From Marchantia polymorpha subsp. ruderalis (lineage: Eukaryota > Streptophyta > Marchantiopsida > Marchantiales > Marchantiaceae), in assembly GCA_037833965.1 (NCBI GenBank), contig AP031352.1:13372501-13436500 (forward strand): a DNA stretch of 64,000 nt, in the 5' to 3' direction. Made by a program: the position numbers and the translations under genes. Positions within the stretch are counted from its first letter, which is position 1. Each line of letters starts with the position of its first letter. Positions 46,501 through 56,567 of this stretch are shown here, in pieces. The notes beneath the pieces were generated by a model that saw nothing but the letters and a program-made list of their open reading frames with translations, was not told where the DNA came from and made no database searches.

Positions 46501-46644
46501 TGCATGCTGTGTGGGTCGGCTGGTCAGGCGGCCCGTATGTTGGTGTGTGATAGGTGCTCTAGGGGATGGCACATGTCGTGCCTAACTCCGCCTATCGATG
46601 TTATTCCGGCTGGACGATGGGTTTGTCCTCGATGTACTTCATAG
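43516..46644 (+). CDS. pol: Retroelement Pol: RT, RNase H, integrase and PHD finger
   Basis: About 1042 residues after the second amber; an internal ATG exists at 43552. Reverse transcriptase has the catalytic YIDD at 44197-44208 and WRFLPFGLKNAPAEF before it. RNase H shows its acidic residues in LHTDWSMLG, YEGECLAAVWA, VTDHQPLKW and NLDADGLSR. Integrase has an HHCC zinc region (HEELGHFGVKRTYS, then SRCMVCDRVR) and the DDE core (LDFAGPL, VLTDQGTEFQ, DHPEADGLAERVV). A beta-rich C-terminal region (GDYVYLQQTAPTTLDV) follows. The end, about 46499-46641, is a PHD finger with Cys4-His-Cys3 spacing (CMLCGSAGQAARMLVCDRC, then WHMSC and CPRC). No chromodomain is seen. The frame is intact and every catalytic residue I can check is present. 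Confidence 0.95.
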   Translation, partial: QPLTVSPPSSVPMEEEWEPLIGSQITGGERRRLTQFLRDYRSCFAFSMKELGALIGPGIRIELASDTPIFRRPYRYSEMERDLIRSRTLDLLEAGLVELSHGEYASATVMPVKKDVHGNYTDRRMCGDYRPINRQTKSDKYAMPTPEEIFDVVGHARIFSTLDLRAEYHQLPIREEDKTKTAFWGVNSHGKDCLYQWRFLPFGLKNAPAEFQRVMGRILAGLDFVRCYIDDILVFSDTVEQHQIHLQIVFERLRAHGLKLHPGKCKFFQEKVEYLGHVIYPGGLGVQQAKVEAIARIPRPTDVSRVRAFMGLANYYRRYVKGFSAIAKPLNQLLKSDQEWQWGDEQERAFVELKARLVAAPILRRPIRGRPYQLHTDWSMLGLGAVLTQRDDEGKEFVVAYASRSNNAAESRYSSYEGECLAAVWAVAHFRCYLFGTQFTLVTDHQPLKWLMESDKLTGKLARWALILQEYDFQVVHRSGVANLDADGLSRNPCTSQEDDTGARWHGEVDEEMVPGWHASAFMCWLRGNSSREDHLTSYSSQRVDGRSLDPEVEDGGVDQRDVHDDALVLEFLRTSMVPGTVGAKERDRVLQRAKRYRLEGSHVLRVWEDGRVRVVPHPAQRARIVRHAHEELGHFGVKRTYSLLLGQYWWRGMHTQVQQLVSRCMVCDRVRASFNAPTPVLHPLPIMGLGYRWSLDFAGPLPLTVRHHRYVLVMVEHFSKWIELVALPDKASEGVAYAFLDRVLSHYGAPAEVLTDQGTEFQGEFQVLCDKALIDHRTTSRDHPEADGLAERVVQTVKRALRKYGLQKGHLGDWDIQLPWLAMGYRFSRQASLASFSPYFLLYGRDPDLPTSIRRESSEVVNLDDPNMWVRVCSQRAELFRRVMPAAFENLAIAQHRDTLRYATIRGGGYRPSIRRFHVGDYVYLQQTAPTTLDVTAGRTILRVREVLPSGVLLLEGRDGVVWKDHVRNCAPCHLPNVDGTMDPSLAIVRASLRCMLCGSAGQAARMLVCDRCSRGWHMSCLTPPIDVIPAGRWVCPRCTS

Positions 46645-46800
46645 GGGTAGATGACTTGATCTTCACATGTTATGAATTGCAGATAGGCGACTAACGATGG
46701 GGCGACATAGCACCCGGCCTACTGGTTCGCGCACCCACGAAGGTGTATAGCATGTAGTTGTAGATGGGGCTACCTGGGAGTCAGAGGGACCTGACCGCCA

Positions 46801-46814
46801 GCTAGGGGGGCGAG
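46801..46814 (+). other. Polypurine tract
   Basis: GCTAGGGGGGCGAG lies two bases before the TGTGAC start of the 3' LTR and would prime plus-strand DNA synthesis. The same tract precedes the LTR of the dead copy at 4777-4789. Confidence 0.8.
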
Positions 46815-46815
46815 T

Positions 46816-47169
46816 TGTGACATTTGAGTGTGTACTCTCTCGCGCCTTATATGTGTGTATGTGTGTGCGTATGTGTATGTGAGTAGCATGTCAGCGATGT
46901 AGAGTGTATGACGATATGTATTCGCACGACAGCTGTCATGTAGTTACGAGTCGGCTCACGAAGTTCAGACACTTACTATATTTAGCCGTAAAGTTAGGGT
47001 TCCGGTCACGAGGGGTATAGAGTCGGGGACGGCTCGAAGAACGTCAGTTCTTCGAGTCGAGCCTGGAAGCGTTGGGAGCGTAGAGTGACTTTCCCCTTTG
47101 CGTCGACCTGGATTCTCCGAGTGTGGAGTGGGTTGGGCTTGACTCATGTTTGTGACGGTGACGGTTTGT
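46816..47169 (+). repeat. 3' LTR
   Basis: About 354 bp starting TGTGACATTTGAG. It contains the palindrome GACAGCTGTC at 46928-46937, a TATA-like ACTATATTTAG at 46976-46986 and a hairpin at 47033-47056 (arms CTCGAAGAAC and GTTCTTCGAG). The last 239 bp equal the 5' repeat exactly. It does not end in CA, so the exact right end carries a few bases of doubt. Confidence 0.82.
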
Positions 47170-48189
47170 AAGCTCAGTTGCATTGTATAAAAATGAAAAG
47201 CTCAAAAGATGATAATAGAGATAGTTGTTTAGCTTGGAGCTAGATTCCAACACTCTACTTTCATGAGTTTGGAGTCATGGTATTTGATGATACTTGAAAT
47301 ATTTGAACATGAATGTTTTGGCTAGTTGTCCACAATTGAGATCTACAGTGTTATTTATGTAGTAAACTATAAGTTGTCAAAATACGTCTTTTGAATTTGT
47401 TTGATTAGTCCAATCATATTTTTTGTGCATTTTGTCCATACGTATCTCTCTCGGGAGATGGATTGCGAGACTAATAGACAAAGACTGACAAACAGCAGAA
47501 GCATTCAACGGTGGGAAACACACAAGAGCTGCTCGAAGTACTTCTGTCTGGTGGCATAATTCGTCTTGCCGGCGACCACAGTTTTGCTGTGTTGTAGCAA
47601 CATGGATACATTTGTAGGTGCACGCAGAAGCCCGAGGGTGTTGTGAAAGTGCGTGCCTTTCCAACAGACCAAATGTTTTGATCCTTGCCTTGCTTAATTG
47701 ACCAACCTGGCACCCCAAATGCCAACAAACAAACCAATACAATGGTGGCAAATCTCGACCAAGAGAAGCAATACAGGTAGCCATAAAAGTGAGTTTCACA
47801 CACGAGCACTGCATGCGTGCCCCGCTCACTCTCTGAAAGAATCCGTTCGGCTATATCCGAATCTGAATGTGATAATCACCGTTCGGCTCATGCAAGCTGC
47901 TTGGCTTTTACTTTTCTGCGTGTACTAGTTTCCTAAAATCTGCAAGTGCACTCAGACAGCACGAGCTCGAGTCACAAACAAACGAGTCTCGAGTGGCCTG
48001 CTGTGGGCAGAATTTCTGATGCAAACGGACGATGAAGCCAGAGCAAGAGTAGGATAAATGTGGTTATCTCATAGTCGACACATGTTCACATAACCAAGGT
48101 GCATTGACTACAGGTTAAGCGCTGTACTGCTGAACGGTAACACCGTTACGACGGTCATCGTATGCCGTCGACCCCCGAACATACGATCG
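47170..48189. other. Intergenic, nothing recognised
   Basis: Right flank of the retroelement. A 150-codon minus-strand frame at 47377-47829 shows no family resemblance and overlaps others; I treat it as chance. Confidence 0.5.
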
Positions 48190-49202
48190 GGGTTGTTCTA
48201 GCCTGCAGTCTAATTAGCCCTCACCCTAGTACAATATACGGTCGTCCAGGATTGATCCAAAGTTATAAGTGTCAGTGTGTTAAGTTTATGGCTCTTCTAA
48301 CATGGTTGGCCTCCTCGCAAGCCACTATACACACTTCGTGTATTGCCTGCACCTCGGCTGGTCCTCCTATTGATCTGATCCAATCTGACCTAATGCTTGC
48401 GACTTCCGCTGGCTTGAATGTTGATTGCAATGATATCAAAATGGAAAGCTCAAGTCCAAATTCTTACATGAATTTCTATTCATAAGACTCGAGATGATAA
48501 TCTGGATAAATTACGAGCATGACGCTATGCTTGCCACAAATTACCAACTGATACACAATTCATATTAGATCGCATAGATAATCAGATTCATCATAATGTT
48601 ATAAGCGGGAGAACTTTCACATTAGACCGGCTGATGCAAGCCCAAACCCGATGGCGAGGACCCGATGATGGCCATGCATGATTTGCATTTGATGATAATC
48701 TCGACATAATGGAACAGACTCAAGGGTTGACTAATGTGGAGGTGCGTGAACATGATGAGCGAGAATTGAATCGGATCAAGATTCCAACAATTAGCAAGAA
48801 TCCAGCTTTGGATCAGGTGGTATTATGCTTCTGGCGTGAATGGATTAGCGGCCTCCACAGCAGCATTACGATGAAACATTGGGTGCACCAAATCGTCATC
48901 TACAACGAGAGCCGTAATCATGCATGTGAGTGCGCTATGTCTTTCCTCTTCTAGTTTTCGACTTCAACCGAGGTCATGGAAAGAAACAACCTCTGCAAGC
49001 ATTGGGTCAGATGAGACTAGCAAAGGTGTGGGCTGGTTGCGGGCAATCCACAACAGCGGTTACAATGGCTTGCAAGAAGGCCAGCCATGTTAGATAAGAC
49101 ATAAACTTAACCCATTGACACCTATAACTTTAGACCAATCCTGGTCCAAAGTATACTAAGGTGAAGGCTAATTAGCCCAAAGTATGGAATAACTAGCCAC
49201 TC
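48190..49202. mobile_element. Non-autonomous DNA element with ~150-bp inverted repeats
   Basis: The left arm, about 48211-48361, and the right arm, about 49029-49175 in reverse, match over about 150 bp with scattered changes (both contain AAGTTATA and TTAAGTTTATG). The right end reads GAGTGGCTAGTTAT in reverse, as at 24445. The interior has a short unrecognised open frame at 48709-48954 and no transposase domain that I can name. The outer left end is degenerate, and target duplications were not defined. Confidence 0.65.
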
Positions 49203-50394
49203 TCTTTCTAGTTTGACATTGTATTCTGGAATACAATGAAACTCAAAGCTAAATCATTGGAAATAAGTAGATGTAAATAAACTCTCCTTGCAAGTGTTCT
49301 TGATCTACAACTTCCATCGTGACACATATATATCTATTTGCATTTTAACATTAACATCAGCTCCTTTTGTTCATGAACTCTTGTTTCTATTTTTCTATTA
49401 GAAGATTTTTATGAAATTCATAATTTCAATAAACTAATTCAAAAATCTCCATCAATTTTTGTTCTTGAAATCAATTAAAAAATTTTACGGATTACAAAAT
49501 CTTGTTCAAAATTAAATTGATTTGAAGGATTTGGAAAATTTTATTATTAATTATTTCATAATTTAAATAAAATTATATTATGAAATTAAATTTGATACAT
49601 ATGTAAAATTTATTCGACATTTTGTAATTTTTACGAAAAAAAAATTTCAAGATTTTTGATAAGATAGCATGGATCTTTTATTTACAAATTATTAAAAACA
49701 CTCATAGTTGTTTTCAACTGAAAAATATCTTCAACAATCCAAATTTTTTGTAAAAATAGTTTGTCAATACTAACCAATAGTGTTATTTCACATAAAACAA
49801 GATGTAGTACAAAATTTATTGGAATAACTTAGATCAAAATATTGAGAAAAATTCATTTCTTTATTTTATTATTTATTATATTTAATATTTATAAGCTTCA
49901 AATATTTTTCTTTCTTGTTCTTTAAATAAAACAATGATATTAAAAAATCAGTTATAGCATCATTGATGATTAGTCAAAGTTTTTTAGTTTAACTTTGTAA
50001 ACGAATTGAAACTTGGAGTTTTTTAAAGTCATTTTGATATCACCATATTTATAAGGTGATATAATAATAATAGTAATAATGTAAAATTTTCAATAATGAT
50101 AATACATAATTTTGTTTTTTCTGATTTTTTTGTGATAATATATGTAATTATTCGTATAGAGGTTTGATAGATTTGTAACCTATTACATTATATTAGAAAA
50201 TATAATTTAAATCAAAATTAGAATATTATTGTTCAAATGAAAATTTCTATAACATAGTTAGTGATAGGAAATACTACATAAAAAATTGTCAAATCATAAT
50301 ATTTATCATAATATTTGTTGACTATTTAAAATTCATCTTATGAGTATTATGGGTTTATTCAAAAATTAAGATCATAAAAAGTTGTTTATTTACA
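49203..50394. other. AT-rich DNA, no gene
   Basis: Very AT-rich with long A and T runs from about 49300 to 50390. No coding, RNA or repeat structure was recognised. Confidence 0.75.
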
Positions 50395-50403
50395 TAAAAT
50401 TTA

Positions 50404-51037
50404 GAGAGATTTGCTTGATGGGACCCCTGCGGGAAGTAATTTGCTTGATGGTAACCTTCAGTTTTCATTTTACCCGATGGGACTCCATGAACGATGCACT
50501 GTCACCCATGTTCTAATAACAACTAGAGAGAATGCAACGAGTCAACCGCACCCGCGTACAGAGTGGACTTCGCCCTCCATCACACTCACTTGTTTTTATG
50601 TTGTCATTCTGAATCCAGCCATTCCCCCAGGTGACGAGCAAAGAAATGTTCATCCGGAGTTTATTTGTTCACCACAAATGGGTGATTGCGAGACTTCAGG
50701 TCAGATCACTTTCCGGTACGAGCTCCTCGACACCTAGAGAGGGTTACGGAAGGAGGGTGCAGGTGGGAGGTAGCAGAGAAATCCGCGAATCGGTGGGATC
50801 GGAAGAATTGAAGCACAACAAATTGCACTTCTGGAAAAATTGATCTTTGTCCCCGTGATAATCCACCAGAAATTATAATCAGGGATTGATCTCTGATTGT
50901 AATTCCCGCATTGTAATCGTAATTACAAGAACTATGTTCAACGGCACACCGTCGTTGGGATCCCATCGGGTAAAACTTTACCTGAGGGGTCCATCAAGCA
51001 AATTACTTTCCGCAGGGTCACATCAAGCAAATCTCTC
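50404..51037. mobile_element. MITE of Mutator (MULE) type with 9-bp target duplication
   Basis: A 634-bp element whose ends are inverted repeats starting GAGAGATTTGCTTGATG. The similarity continues inward for at least 100 bp on each side (TTTTACCCGATGGGA in both arms). It is flanked by TAAAATTTA at 50395-50403 and 51038-51046, a perfect 9-bp duplication of the kind made by Mutator-type transposases. No transposase is encoded. Confidence 0.88.
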
Positions 51038-51472
51038 TAAAATTTAAGATGATAATAAGAAGTAATAGTATTTTAATCAATTGATTTTGATGGTCAAAAT
51101 GGTCAAACATGTCTACAAGACAACTATCACTTTGTTCTCATTGTTAAAATGCGTAGATTTCTTTCAAAAGTATTGATAATAATTTTTTTCTCAATTAAGC
51201 ACTACAAGGAGGAAAAACCTCAAGTTCATTGCGTGAAACACTCTAATTTAGGATACGTACCAATGCAAGCGAAGGGTGTACTTTGTAGTACAGAAAGTAA
51301 AAAAAGTCGCCTGGTATATTTCGGTGGCTGCGCAGTTCGAAGACGACTGTGTCTGGAGGCAGAGTTGGAACCGGGTAAATGAGAGAAGACGGGTAGAGAC
51401 TTCCCACGCAGCATCGGTACCTTCAGATCACGGCCTTCGTGGGGAGCCATCGACGGCGTGTGAAGACCCTGA

Positions 51473-51602
51473 GTTTAGGGTTCTCAAACCATCCCCGTCT
51501 GGTCCATTCTTTGCCAAGCTTCTCACTCGCCATCTCTCTTTCTCCTCTCTGTCTCGTACCCCGGCTCACGCAGGGCTCCGTCTGAGCTACATTCCTTAGG
51601 GT
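51473..51602 (+). promoter_or_regulatory. Telo-box motifs and pyrimidine-rich start region of eL37
   Basis: TTTAGGGTT at about 51473-51481 and TTAGGGTTT at about 51597-51605 are telo-boxes (AAACCCTAA reversed), common in plant ribosomal protein promoters and 5' UTRs. Between them lies a CTCTCTTTCTCCTCTCTGTC tract near 51533-51552, a likely transcription start region. Confidence 0.6.
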
Positions 51603-51630
51603 TTCGAATTGTTTCCGATTTCGGAGCAAG

Positions 51631-52403
<773 letters not shown>

Positions 52404-54219
52404 CTTTACAAACCTAGAGATTTGTTTAGAGAAATCTGTATACCGATGAAGCAGAATCAAATTTTATGACCTGGAATTTTCGAGAGTTTGGTACATAAGA
52501 GAAACTGGAGCTCCCGAGGTTGTCTTCTTAAAATCTCCGCGTTTTTGCTTCAGATTCCCTTCGGCAGAGTCTTTGAAATGCAATTGGTATGCACAATCCT
52601 CAACGATGTTTACACCAGTTGAGAAAGGTCATTGTCGTGAACAGTCCTTGTTCTACTGAATTGGTATTTTGAGTCACCGTACCTTGTTATTGCAGCATGG
52701 TAGTGTTCATTAGCCATAATGTACTTCTCAATTGTGTGAATACGTTTTCACATGTGAACTTTGACTGCAAGGGCCTATTTTAGGTCAAACTTGAACACTC
52801 GCAAGTTCCCTTGTATTGGCCATTCAGAATTCACAAGAGGTATATTTTTACTTTCTGCTAGATCAAACGTCACGAGAGATTACTCGATCGGATTGTGAAT
52901 CTAAATTTTAAATATAACTTATATTTTCTCTTCAATTTTGTATTTCATCACTTCAGATCATGTGTTCTCCGAATTTGGGTAACTGAATGCTTGGCGGATG
53001 GGAGTATCTTGGTATTGGTGAAAGAGGATCTTGTGAACGAACTTGACATATGTTCGGAGCTTCTGGCATGGGAAATATTGTATCATGGCTATCAGATTTA
53101 CTGAAGGCTGGTGGGTTAGGCCTATCAGTGGGGGCCGATAAACACAGATGCCTATTTTCTGTCAAAAGCGTCCATCATGATATCTCGGAGAGGTTTATAT
53201 ATCTCTTTGGGGTACACTCCCTCCGATCCTGCTATCAGGTCATGCTGTCAAGGGTCGAAGCGTAAGGCCGTTCCTTTTTCTATCGTTCTGATTACAACAC
53301 AGCTATCAACCAAAAAACTTTGGAAGTAAAGTTGTATAACAAACTGGGAAATGTGACCGTGAATTTCTACGGCACCACCAAACGTGGATTTAACAATCGA
53401 AGCGCGAAAGAGAAAGAGGGTAGACAGTTAAAACTTTAATGGAAACAAAAAACTGAAAATGACTATTCACTTTGAATCCTGTTATATACTGTTAATGCAC
53501 CAGATAAATCACGTGCACATTAGTACCGTTAATCATCTTCCTTGCGAGATGTTGTTGTTCAATCAATCATACGTCTTGAAATCATTATGCAACCAAGAAA
53601 GAAATGTAGTGTACGTAATGTACATACCCGCAAACACATGCATGCGAAGTGGACACCTTCTCTACTTTACTTGTATACCACTAATCAACGAATCGTCTGA
53701 GAACGAAAACTATCATCGAAGCTGGATTATGTAACAGCATCCTTGTTTGGCGTGGAACGTATGGTGCGAAAGATCGACTCGTAACCCCAGCTTACGAATA
53801 AATTCACTCGTTGCGCTAACACATTTCGTGTTGTGACATTCGTATTAGACAGCGTTCTCAACCACATTGCAACCTGTGCATTGATGACAGATTTTTGACA
53901 GATTTAAAACATTGTGCTGTCCACGGGTATGTGCCCAAATTACAGCTCTGAAACAGAAATGAGAAAACTAGTTCACCAAAGTCAGAAATCAATATTTATT
54001 CTTGTCATTTCATAATCTCCGGGCAGAGAGCCCAACGAATTGTAAAGTAGGTGCGAGTGTCCCATATTATTGTCATTTCTGCTCTAGGAAGGGCCGTTGG
54101 CAAATTCGCTAGTTCAGTGCAGCTGGAGAACACGAGCGGATTATTGTAGAATGTAGTCACGATACAAGACTACTGACATTGCCCCCTCCATTCGACGCAC
54201 GAGGACTTCGCAGAGGAAC
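52404..54219. other. eL37 3' flank and intergenic DNA
   Basis: No gene is recognised. The first few hundred bases should be the eL37 3' UTR. Confidence 0.5.
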
Positions 54220-54651
54220 CTAATCGTCGTACGATGAATGTGGAGCGGCCTCACAGCCTGGATCGAATCGGTCTTTGCTCCCGCAGCAATGCCAGTACTC
54301 AACAATCTCTCCCCCTCCCACTGTATCCATAGTTCCTCCAGTGTAGACACTCTCGAACTTTCTCTTCGTCTCCCCGCCAAAATGCGCTGTGTGAAATCGG
54401 CAAGCGCGCGGATCATTTGTCTCCGGATCGAAAGGCTGCTTGCACTGGCGGCAGGTCCTCATCATGCTGCTGGATTGTCCGGCGACTGCTGGAGGTCCTG
54501 CTCTCCAGGCCGAGTGACTTCTCGTGATCGACCACAGAGGCTCCCAACGAGATTCTTGCCGTGTAGGGCACAGAGAAACTACACGAGGTCGGTATACAAC
54601 AGCTGAATTCATAGGCGAAAAGCAAGCAGGATTGCCCTGAATTGTCCACAT
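54220..54651 (-). CDS. Conserved plant cysteine-rich protein, possibly plastid-targeted
   Basis: A 143-residue intronless frame. The C-terminal 75 residues look strongly conserved and match, from memory, a plant protein of unknown function: CRQCKQPFDPETNDPRACRF, then HTAHFGGETKRKFESVY and VEYWHCCGSKDRFDPGC, ending SSYDD. The paired cysteines and histidines (CRQC, CRFHTAHF, HCCG, GC) suggest zinc binding. The first about 65 residues are rich in Ser, Arg and Pro with few acidic residues, as in a chloroplast transit peptide (inference). The start may be the ATG at 54651 or the second Met 14 codons on. The function is unknown to me. Confidence 0.72.
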   Translation of the reverse strand: MWTIQGNPACFSPMNSAVVYRPRVVSLCPTRQESRWEPLWSITRSHSAWRAGPPAVAGQSSSMMRTCRQCKQPFDPETNDPRACRFHTAHFGGETKRKFESVYTGGTMDTVGGGEIVEYWHCCGSKDRFDPGCEAAPHSSYDD

Positions 54652-56567
54652 GCTTCTACTATCGCATCTAGTGTCTGTCTTCTGCCTCGCTCGATAGCCG
54701 CATAGAATTGCCCCCGAGATTTGGACGCTGGAAGCTCCGATTCGTCAAAAGCTGATGCTGGTAGGCACGTCAGCCTTCTCGTCGTCTCGATCAAGAGACA
54801 AGACCTTTGCAATTCTCATGAGTCACAACTTCGACTGCATTTCGACAACCTCCCCAGATTCAACTGCCCGATTCATGGTGTTTCAGTATCTCCGGTCGGA
54901 GACTACAGAGTCGCGTCGAACAGAAATGTTCAGAGAAATGTCGCTCAGCGGTGTCAGAAGGAGGGTGTGCAGCGCCAAGGAGATTCTGAAGCCAACGTCT
55001 AGTCTGCCCAGTTCAATCGTCCCTTATCCCGTTAGTTGGCGGAGGGTGGGCCCGGTCCACAAAGTTCCACCTCGTCACTTCTCAAATGGTCTTCACTACA
55101 AAATTCGCTCGATTTAATGCGCGGTAAGCAGCAATTTCTATAATTTTTTCAATTATATGAATATGATATGCTTGAAGGCATAAACTCAGAAACTCTCTTC
55201 GTAGTAAATGATGAATATTAGTCTGAACAGATTTTACGTAATGCATTTCATTCATTTTACTGTTTTGGCCATTGACTTTTCAGTCTCGATTTTGTTGTTC
55301 TCTCTCAGTATTTCGTTACATTTCTGATATTGATCTTGTTAGAAAAGTGTATGTTCTTTTTGAATACTCTATGCACTTTGGATTATTTAGGTTAGATATA
55401 CATTGATACACTTGAAGGTTGGTAATTTTCAGTTTTGATTCATGAAATAAGGTTACTATTAAAGAGTCTCTGAATGTGATCCTCAATCGCCCTTTGATAT
55501 TGTAAAATCCTCGATTCTATCTGGAGATGCTCATGATTTGATTCTCACAGAAAATCGTGTTCTCGCTAAAGCTGGTGGGTTTTGCAGAGATCAAGATTTT
55601 AAAGGAACAGTCATATCTGTTTAACACCTTGAACCATGAGTATAAATAAAGGAAATAAGCATCTTACAAATCTTACATGCTCCTACAAAGCAGCATGGGA
55701 CGAGAATCGGGAAACACGTCGAATCTCACTTGAGTCCGGTGCAACTGTGATAATCTGAGACCGATTCAATTATACAGCTGTGAGCCAAAAGTCATAAATG
55801 AGGACAAGTTAATTTCTTAAGGTTTTTGATAGTCGATATGGATATGAAGTCTAGCATCCAAGGCCAATAAATCGTAACTTCATGGTGGACACTGCACGTC
55901 CATGCGTTCAGTAAACTCTCATACTGCTATACATAAGATGGTCTGGTTCGGTATAATGAGGAGGAGTGGACACTTCATATCCCTCCAACATATATACTAA
56001 CATCCTAACATCAGACACCCATGGATATCTAGAAGTTGTTTATTCATGTGCTGGATACTGGACTTGACCTTTGACAAGGTCTTTGACATCTCAAGTTCGT
56101 CCGATGAGCGTCCAGACAACATTTGTTTATGATTGAGATCTATAGTAGAGACCAGATGACATGCCAAGTCACAGTTATAGAAAGGCTTACCATGAAGCGT
56201 TCTGGGATGAATTAAATATGCTCGCCAAGTCTTTTTATCAGAAACAAAGGCTTCAAAAAATGCTCATGTGGTCCCGATCTTGCCTTGTACATGTACATAT
56301 TTCAATAGTTTAAGCTCATCTCTTGAGCAAGTTGAGAACTTGTGGTTGTATAAAAGCATCAGGAGTGATTGCTCAAAGCATATCTGCGATCTCATCGCTC
56401 GGACTGAGTACGGAGTTTACTTCCTCCGATCTCTGATAGCCACCCTTATAGGAGGACAATATCGAAGGCTAAGGAACGGGGTACATTTCGGATCGAGTCG
56501 ACTCTGCTCTCGATTTCTCCTATGTAAGAAATTTCGGCCTCGAGGTGTCTGGATCCTCGGTTTCGCT
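54652..56567. other. Intergenic, nothing recognised
   Basis: No gene is supported. The open frames near 54610-55117 overlap the likely promoter of the minus-strand cysteine-rich gene. From 55130 the DNA is AT-rich. Confidence 0.5.

Larger units (their letters stand above)
35621..47169 (+). mobile_element. Young Ty3/gypsy-type retroelement encoding a DNA methyltransferase
   Basis: Direct repeats of 239 bp (35621-35859 and 46931-47169) are identical and bracket gag-protease, methyltransferase and RT-RNaseH-IN-PHD modules, all in one frame and one direction. A polypurine tract GCTAGGGGGGCGAG lies at 46801-46814, immediately before the 3' LTR. The 5' repeat lacks the first 115 bp of the LTR. AAGC occurs just before TGTCATG at 35624 and just after 47169, a possible 4-bp target duplication. 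No primer-binding site with a TGG start was recognised after 35859. Between 35860 and 39624 lie a leader, an antisense epsin fragment and a small ORF. RT before integrase gives the Ty3/gypsy order. A diverged dead relative sits at 1663-5281. Confidence 0.88.

Noticed and set aside
47377-47829. 150-codon minus-strand frame beside the retroelement
   Set aside because: Several frames are open at once and none has family features.
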